Positions 32,971 to 64,000 of a DNA stretch of 64,000 nt are shown one piece after another. Made by a program: the position numbers and the translations under genes. Position 1 is the stretch's first letter; each line of letters opens with the position of its first letter. Source of the DNA: Mesostigma viride (lineage: Eukaryota > Streptophyta > Mesostigmatophyceae > Mesostigmatales > Mesostigmataceae); assembly GCA_009746045.1 (NCBI GenBank), contig RPFO01000938.1, forward strand, positions 130,001-194,000, read 5' to 3'. A model generated the notes under the pieces. It searched no databases. It was given only the letters and a program-made list of their open reading frames with translations, and was not told the origin of the DNA.

Positions 32971-35772
32971 GCAATACCATAGGTAGGCTGCATGACACTA
33001 TAGCTTATGCCCCTTGTTGGGTGATGCAACCTTAACCTTAATTCATTGACACTAGCCATCCCACGCGTGCAACACCAATGCAGGTTAGAACATAACCATG
33101 CATGCCTCTACTAGCCTAGTTAACCAGTAACCAACAGACATCAGCGGCCAGCCCAGCGCTATGCGCCTCGCCTAGCTAGCACTGCTACTGAGCTTGTTAA
33201 TTTGCCCACGTCGCCATGATATACAGGGGATGCCGGATCGAATTGATTTCGACGGGTCTGATATAGTCGGCACCAAGCTGTGGCATGCCTGTGGTATGAA
33301 CTATGAAGTGACGGGAAGGGGGGCTTTCTGCCCATGCACTGGCCGCTGTGCACACTAGCTCAGGGATGAAAAGCACTCTGGTGCTCTGTGACTCCCCGGC
33401 CAACGGGACTCACGTGTTTTATTGAATTGACTAATTAAGACGGCGCCGGAGTTAATTCTTTCACAAGTGCTGCCAGCGGTGGGAAGACCCGTCCTTAACC
33501 TTGAGGGTGAGACTACTGTCATGCCCCGTGGTGGACCTGACCAGACATGGTCCTCGTTTTACCAGCATGCGGAACCGCCTGTCCTGGATTGCCCTCATGC
33601 ACTTGTCGCGTTTACGTGCCATTATATCCTAGCCTATCACTTGGAAGGCATATCCATAGCAATAGAGTACTCTTGTGTGTGATCCACTATATAAAATCCA
33701 GTGTGAGATGCAGGTCACGGACATACTTGGCCGCCGACCTCATGACAGGCAATTCCGTAGCCAGCCAGGTGTAGAATAAAACCATGATGCTTTATATATT
33801 TGGAAAGCAACCAAACCATTCACATTTAATTTCAAAAGACATCGACAAGAATACAAGTGTTGTCTAGTCGTATAATGTCGTACTTGTGCGTCACTGTCCA
33901 AATAAGGCTAAGCGGTTCTTGATAACCTAGCAGGCCTCGGGTGACGCCACACTGCTCCGCTTGGCTTACGGCTGGCAGTGTCCTTTAGCGCCCCCTATCC
34001 TGTCTACCTATCCCGCTTACCCCAGCTATGGCTCACTGGCCAACGACGACCGGGTTCCTTCCCGAGTCTCGCCCACAATACACACATCATCTTGACGAAA
34101 CCAAACAGTTATCACTTCCGTCAACCAATCTCATGACAATTACTCATTGCAACCACTCTCGGGGGCTGCTCCGGATTGTTCCACTATTAAACCCCTTGAC
34201 GACAACACCAAGTTGTGAGGGAGAGTAACGAGCGAACAACGACCACCATGGCCGCTGCCGTGCTCCTAAATACCTCCAAAAATCCCGGCATCCATGCGCT
34301 GTCGCATTTGCCAGCAAGCCGCCTGACGTGCAGTTAGACTGCCAGCAAAATGCTTAGCAAGTCTGTTCGACAGCCACGTGCGAGCCAGCACACCGCACAC
34401 TACGATCTGCGTATCTAACTTTGTCCGATGGACTGAACATCATTCCGTCTGGACAATACAAAAGATTCGTAACTGCCAAATGTCACGCACCGGAATATTG
34501 CGCAAGCCACCAAGGCTTTGCGCCCCAAAGTCTTGTGCCTGAACCTAAGTCAGGTCACCTAAGACTGTCACTCTAGAAATTCAGGCCTTTCCGGCGCGGC
34601 GCTCCACACCGGCCCAAGGAACAAAGCCTGCGGCCTACTGAATCGGAACCAACCAAACGTCGGTAACGATTCCGATTACGGCAACCGCGTAACTTCTTGA
34701 GTGCACGGACGTAAATGATCACGGACGTGACACACTCGCAGGGTGGCTGCTGTGTTATTTCGCTGCGTCCGGCCGGGCCCACTTTGTCGCGACCCAGACG
34801 GTGCATTTATAGGTCACTTCCAGTTCCCCGGCCCGGCTTATGGGCCATGGCAGCGCGGTGTTGCGGCGAATTTACGTCCCATCCGCCGGCAATTATTAAG
34901 TAAACTCATGCTCCCGTTTGTTGAGATCGAGTCTGTCGCGGAGCACCGGCGGAGTGCTTCAAATGTAATCCCTGTATGTGTACATCAGGAAGAAAGGGAA
35001 GAGACCCCAGCCTTTCGAGATCCTTCATGCCAGAGGCATGCCACAGCAGTAATCGGACACGATAGACGATTCGGCAAGTTCTGTGGGTGCGATAAGACCC
35101 GCGTGAGCATATCATAACAAGGAGCGTGGTGGGCAAGTCAGTACGTCGGTCCCATCCGCCATGAGGAAGGAGAGTTGAGTGGGTTCGCCGTAGCAGACTG
35201 CTGTCCACGCAAGAAGGTAAGGGAACGCCTCGCTGGCGGCCTCAAAGATGCTAGCGCCTTGGTGACAGCATTGAACGCATTGCGGCAATCCACCTTCTGC
35301 GCCACATGGGTCGGATGCGTCTCTATAGGTAGGCCTGAATTGTGTGCACGATGAATATGTGTATAGTTGGAACACCTTGTCTCCTTGATAGTAAAAAAAT
35401 ATAATTCACTTACAAGTCAGAGTGATCGAAGGCACCAAATAGACAAAGTCAACGCTAACAAGAGATACCACGACAAAATAACTACCGGCGGCATGGGATA
35501 CGAGTTCCACACCACAGGGAATGAAGCAAAACAGCCTATATAATAATAATAACCGTGCTGCACCGCAAAGTCAGGCCCCGCGTGCGGCGGAGCAAGATAT
35601 CAGCCATAGCCCGCGGGCTATGGCTTAGTAACCCGCGGGTAAGCGCTACATGCATGCATGGACATTATTAAGGCGTCGGCGCCCATTATACGATACGTCC
35701 AGGTCCGCCGCTGACCGATGCAAGGGGCCCGCGGATGCTGGCCCTCCAAGTAAGTAAGTAAGTACTTGCGTG
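32971..35772. other. Intergenic stretch without recognisable genes
   Basis: At 33387-33430 there is another 3' terminus of the A/B type (CTCTGTGACTCCCC, CAACGGGA, then TTGAATTGACTAATTAAG). The remainder shows no coding pattern, repeats or RNA genes I can defend. A palindrome AGCCCGCGGGCT lies near 35608. Confidence 0.45.
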
Positions 35773-36836
35773 TCATGCATGCGCAAAGGGACCACGCCCC
35801 CATGCCCTTTACAGAAGGGTGTGTGGCAGGGCTGCGTGCTGTCGCCCTACCTGTTCATTATTGTTGTCGAATACGTAATGATTCAGGCGCGCAAGCGATT
35901 TGCCCGCATCGTGGGCAGGGAACCAGGAGTGCAGGTTGCTAACAAATTCTGGCATGGCGGTGCGGACACGGAGATTCGGCTGGCAGACATCATCTACGCA
36001 GACGACACCACCCTCTTCGAGGACACTGAGCACGTGCAGACATGGCTTGACTGCCTGGCTCTCGAGGCGCGTGCAGTGGGGCTTGAGGTCAGCAAGAAGA
36101 CAGAGGCCCTGGCGGTTGGGCTCACCAACTCACCGCCGCCCCTCTATCTCCTAGACGGCTCTCGAGTCCTGTATCGGGACCGCGTTTAGCTGAGCACTGG
36201 GCAGCCTGCTCCCCAGCTGCGAGGTTGATGTGGACCATCGCATCTCCCTCGCCTGGCACGCTTTACGCCAGTACCGGGCCCTGTGGCGCAAGCCCCTGGG
36301 CAAGATCGAGAAACAGGACCTGTTCAAGGTCCTCGTCCTTCCTGTTCTCACGTATGGAGCCGAGACGTGGACCCTCACCGCCGACCTGGCCCGCAAGCTG
36401 GACGCGGCGCGGTCACCAGCATGCTGCGTTCCATTTTCAGAGTAGGATATGCTGCTCATGTCCGCAATGAGGCGGACCTGTACCAGGGCCTGCCCTATAT
36501 CACCAGCACCATTAAGCAACGCCGCCTGCAGCTAGTAGGGCACCTAGCTCGCACCAACCAGGTAGACACCTCACGTGCCCCCCCCGCAGGACTGCGACCA
36601 GCCCAGCCTGGCCGGCACCTCCTGACGTGGGCTGGGCGCAGTGATGTTAGACGCCGCAAGGCCCGCACCTTCAAAGAACAGCTAGTAGAGGACATGGGGG
36701 GCCTAGGCCTCTCCGTGATTTGGAAGAAGATGATGGACAAGGCCAAGTGGGCCCAGGTCATAGAGGACAACGAGCCCCCCCCAGTGGGGAAGCGCCCGCG
36801 TGTGCAATCCCGCGGGAGGCACGCCAGATAGCTCCC
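35773..36836 (+). pseudogene. Family B non-LTR retrotransposon reverse transcriptase, 5'-truncated and frameshifted
   Basis: The segment starts inside the RT domain (GVWQGCVLSPYLF), keeps the catalytic YADD at 35995-36006 (motif DIIYADDTTLFED), and continues through the thumb region: LPVLTYGAETWTLT, SMLRSIFRVGY and RRLQLVGHLAR, which are typical of LINE reverse transcriptases. Frame changes occur near 36185 and near 36420, so the copy is dead. No endonuclease domain is present because the 5' part is missing. The C-terminus ends GKRPRVQSRGRHAR before a stop at about 36831. Confidence 0.85.
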
Positions 36837-37022
36837 CCTAGGGCAGCGTGCGGCTGCCTAGATAGATGTTGTAGTTAGAATGCTGTTAGATAGATGTAGT
36901 ATGTAGCCAATGTAGATAGATTAGACCGGTAGAAATGTTTGCACCCATCCATCCATCCATCCATCGGGGTTAATGCTCCGTGACTCCCCAACGGGAGCAC
37001 GAGTCTAATTCATTAATTAATT
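36837..37022 (+). mobile_element. Family B 3' UTR, terminal hairpin and TTAA tail
   Basis: Contains TAGATAGATGT repeats, TAGACCGGTAGAAATG, about five CATC units (36946-36965), GGGGTTAATGCTCCGTGA, the hairpin CTCCC-CAAC-GGGAG at 36984-36997, GCACGAGTC and a tail of TTAA units. This is the cleanest family B end in the window. Confidence 0.85.
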
Positions 37023-37342
37023 AATGCGCAAAGGCATGCCACGGAGTACTATGCTAATCTCATTAGAAAAAAATAATTACACAAAAGTTTAAACAAATAT
37101 CGTCTGCATCATTCCCCAACCATTAAGCACTAGATGGGGATGTAATCCTCATCCGATCTGTCCTCTACTGTAATGGCAGACGAGGCGGTAGTGTAGCGGC
37201 TATCCTCAGGGCCAATGACCTCCACCTGCGGACTTCTGCCCTGGCTAGCAATGGGCCGCGGGGCCCGTGGGGAGAAAACAGGAGCATACCCCTCAGGAAG
37301 GTGCTTATCGCAGATGGCAGCCCATTTCTCCTTGTCAATCAT
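37023..37342 (-). mobile_element. Family C element 3' region, tail-to-tail with family B
   Basis: On the minus strand a short coding remnant (IDKEKWAAICDKHLPEGY, then PEDSRYTTASSAITVEDRSD) ends at 37130 and is followed by the family C terminus, which runs into the TTAA tail of the family B copy. The small protein has the look of a retroelement C-terminus (compare KAKWAQVIED in family B). Confidence 0.6.
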
Positions 37343-38429
37343 GCGGGTTCAAAGTCAAGCACTGTACACGTGCTCAATCCGCGTTGGATCCCCAACGTGA
37401 TCGCGCAAAATGAATTATGATGAACATCATCAGCTGTTTGTCTCTTATTGATATGTACCGTGTACGTTGCATTGCATATGCGCAATCATGCGTGCGTCGA
37501 TCAGGGAGTCAAGCACGTGAATGGTAGAAATAAGTTGTTTTTCAATTTATTCCTGCTGGTAAACATAAAAAGTAGTTGTCTCCAGGCGCTGGTTGTCTCA
37601 TGGATAAAAAGTAGTTGCCTCACTTAATGACAAAGATCAATGTCCAGCCTGTGGACATACCCTGTGTGTGGCAGCGGTAATCAGGACTCCCCATGCATCG
37701 ATGCATCAAGAAGCTAGACGCCTGACACATGCCTGAAATCATGACAGTTCTGGGATACAACACCAGAGCCTGCCTTCGGGCTACCTGCAGTGTACGACTC
37801 TAAAAACTACTAACTTATTTGACCCCTGCTAAACAAATTTCAAGGTCCTATTCCTCACAATTGCCCATCCTCGATTCCATCAGAACTTGCACAGATTGTA
37901 CCTTCGCATTACGACCGCCTATCGATCGCTCACCAAGCCACCATGGGCTCAAATACATCCAAAATGATCGTACAGCCACTCCGTACAAATCCAATGAGAC
38001 AACCAAAATTATCAGCCCCCGCAGTGGATATCTCAAGTATGCATCAGCCCACGCTGGCCATATCCTTGATTGGTTGTCTCCTTGATATCATCCACATATT
38101 GCTGATGTTGACCCTGGGCTGTTTGGGGTTAGCCTAAACAGTTAGGACAGCTTGATCATTCCTTTGGCGAGCCAAAACCAGCCCGGTCGCCATCAGCAAA
38201 GCGCCGCATTCCTTCCCCATCGCAACGCCGACAGCACAAACCCTCCGCCAACCGTCCGCGCCGCCAACAGCAACAAACGCACCATTGTCATGCGGCGTTG
38301 CCCGCACAATCGCGCCGATTGAAGTCGCGAAATTGATAGCCGCGTTGTAGCGTCAAGTAATAGCTGTTTCACTTGACAGCCTGCACGTGCGGTTCTTAAA
38401 TGCGGCGCGGACAGCACCAACCCGCCACT
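37343..38429. other. Intergenic stretch downstream of the HEATR5-like gene
   Basis: No gene recognised. The last few hundred bases before 38430 should include the HEATR5-like 3' UTR; I see no clear polyadenylation signal. Confidence 0.4.
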
Positions 38430-63691
<25,262 letters not shown>

Positions 63692-64000
63692 CTGCATGAA
63701 AAAGGGCAGCAAAGGGAAGGGGGTGGGTGGGAAAGAGGTTCATGGCGGGGGACGCCAATGTGAGAATGAGTACGTATTGGCTGTTAGTTTGCACAATTTG
63801 AAGTACCCATGACGGTGCAATGGACCATGAGAAAAAGATCCTCCAAAGAGCTGGCAGTCGCGCTCTAGGGGCAAAATCAAGCCACTGCCGAGTAGCAGCC
63901 TATTTGCCTTGCGTGGATGATGTGCAGCTGCTTTGCATGACGTGCAGGCATACAAGTCTACACAGTGTAGGCGTCTGTCGCAAAACTCGCTTTGTGCGGG
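63692..64000. other. Intronic end of window
   Basis: Upstream (coding sense) of exon 63691-63592. I find no further HEATR5-like exon here, so it is most likely part of the next intron. The remaining 5' half of the gene lies beyond the window. Confidence 0.5.

Overview
This is a nuclear window from a eukaryote. Genes carry spliceosomal introns with GT-AG borders and preserved phase, coding sequence is GC-rich, and non-coding sequence is full of micro- and minisatellites and broken non-LTR retrotransposons. The protein-coding content (a plant-type augmin subunit 5, a plant-type NYN/LOTUS protein, a HEATR5/SWEETIE-type HEAT-repeat protein) points to the green lineage, most likely an alga. That placement is inference; I cannot name the species.

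Layout. 364-5717 (minus): AUG5, two exons; its 2.2 kb intron holds two 12-bp minisatellites and a TA-flanked inverted-repeat element. 7322-9515 (plus): membrane-anchored Ca2+-dependent PI-PLC-like protein, two exons. 9.5-12.8 kb: retrotransposon debris and tetranucleotide repeats. 12839-15203 (minus): a complete four-exon gene for an unrecognised 132-aa protein. 16045-25351 (minus): eight-exon NYN + LOTUS protein. 26300-27148 (plus): intronless DEDDy 3'-5' exonuclease. 27.1-38.4 kb: gene-poor, with two cross-related retrotransposon families (A with ORF1, B with RT) and long (CCA)n and (CCAT)n tracts. 38430-63691 (minus): the 3' part of a giant HEATR5/Laa1/SWEETIE-like gene, at least 18 exons, whose 5' end lies beyond the window.

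The main discovery candidate is inside that last gene. Between the segments that match animal HEATR5 sits one 7.7 kb exon that adds about 2,400 residues not expected in HEATR5. They are packed with acidic WxxF motifs, thirteen NPF motifs, DDxFGxF motifs and sixteen copies of an 18-residue EEEEFGEVV repeat. In animals such motifs are carried by aftiphilin and gamma-synergin, separate proteins that bind HEATR5B (p200) and the AP-1 gamma-ear; in yeast Laa2 plays this part for Laa1. The gene therefore looks like a natural fusion of an adaptor-trafficking HEAT scaffold with its motif-bearing partner.

A second theme is the mobile-element biology. The ORF1-only family A and the RT-bearing family B end in the same small hairpin (CTCC(C)-CAAC-(G)GGAG) followed by short tandem tails, mostly TTAA. 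Family B carries a tetranucleotide seed just before its 3' hairpin that has expanded to 96 units in one copy.
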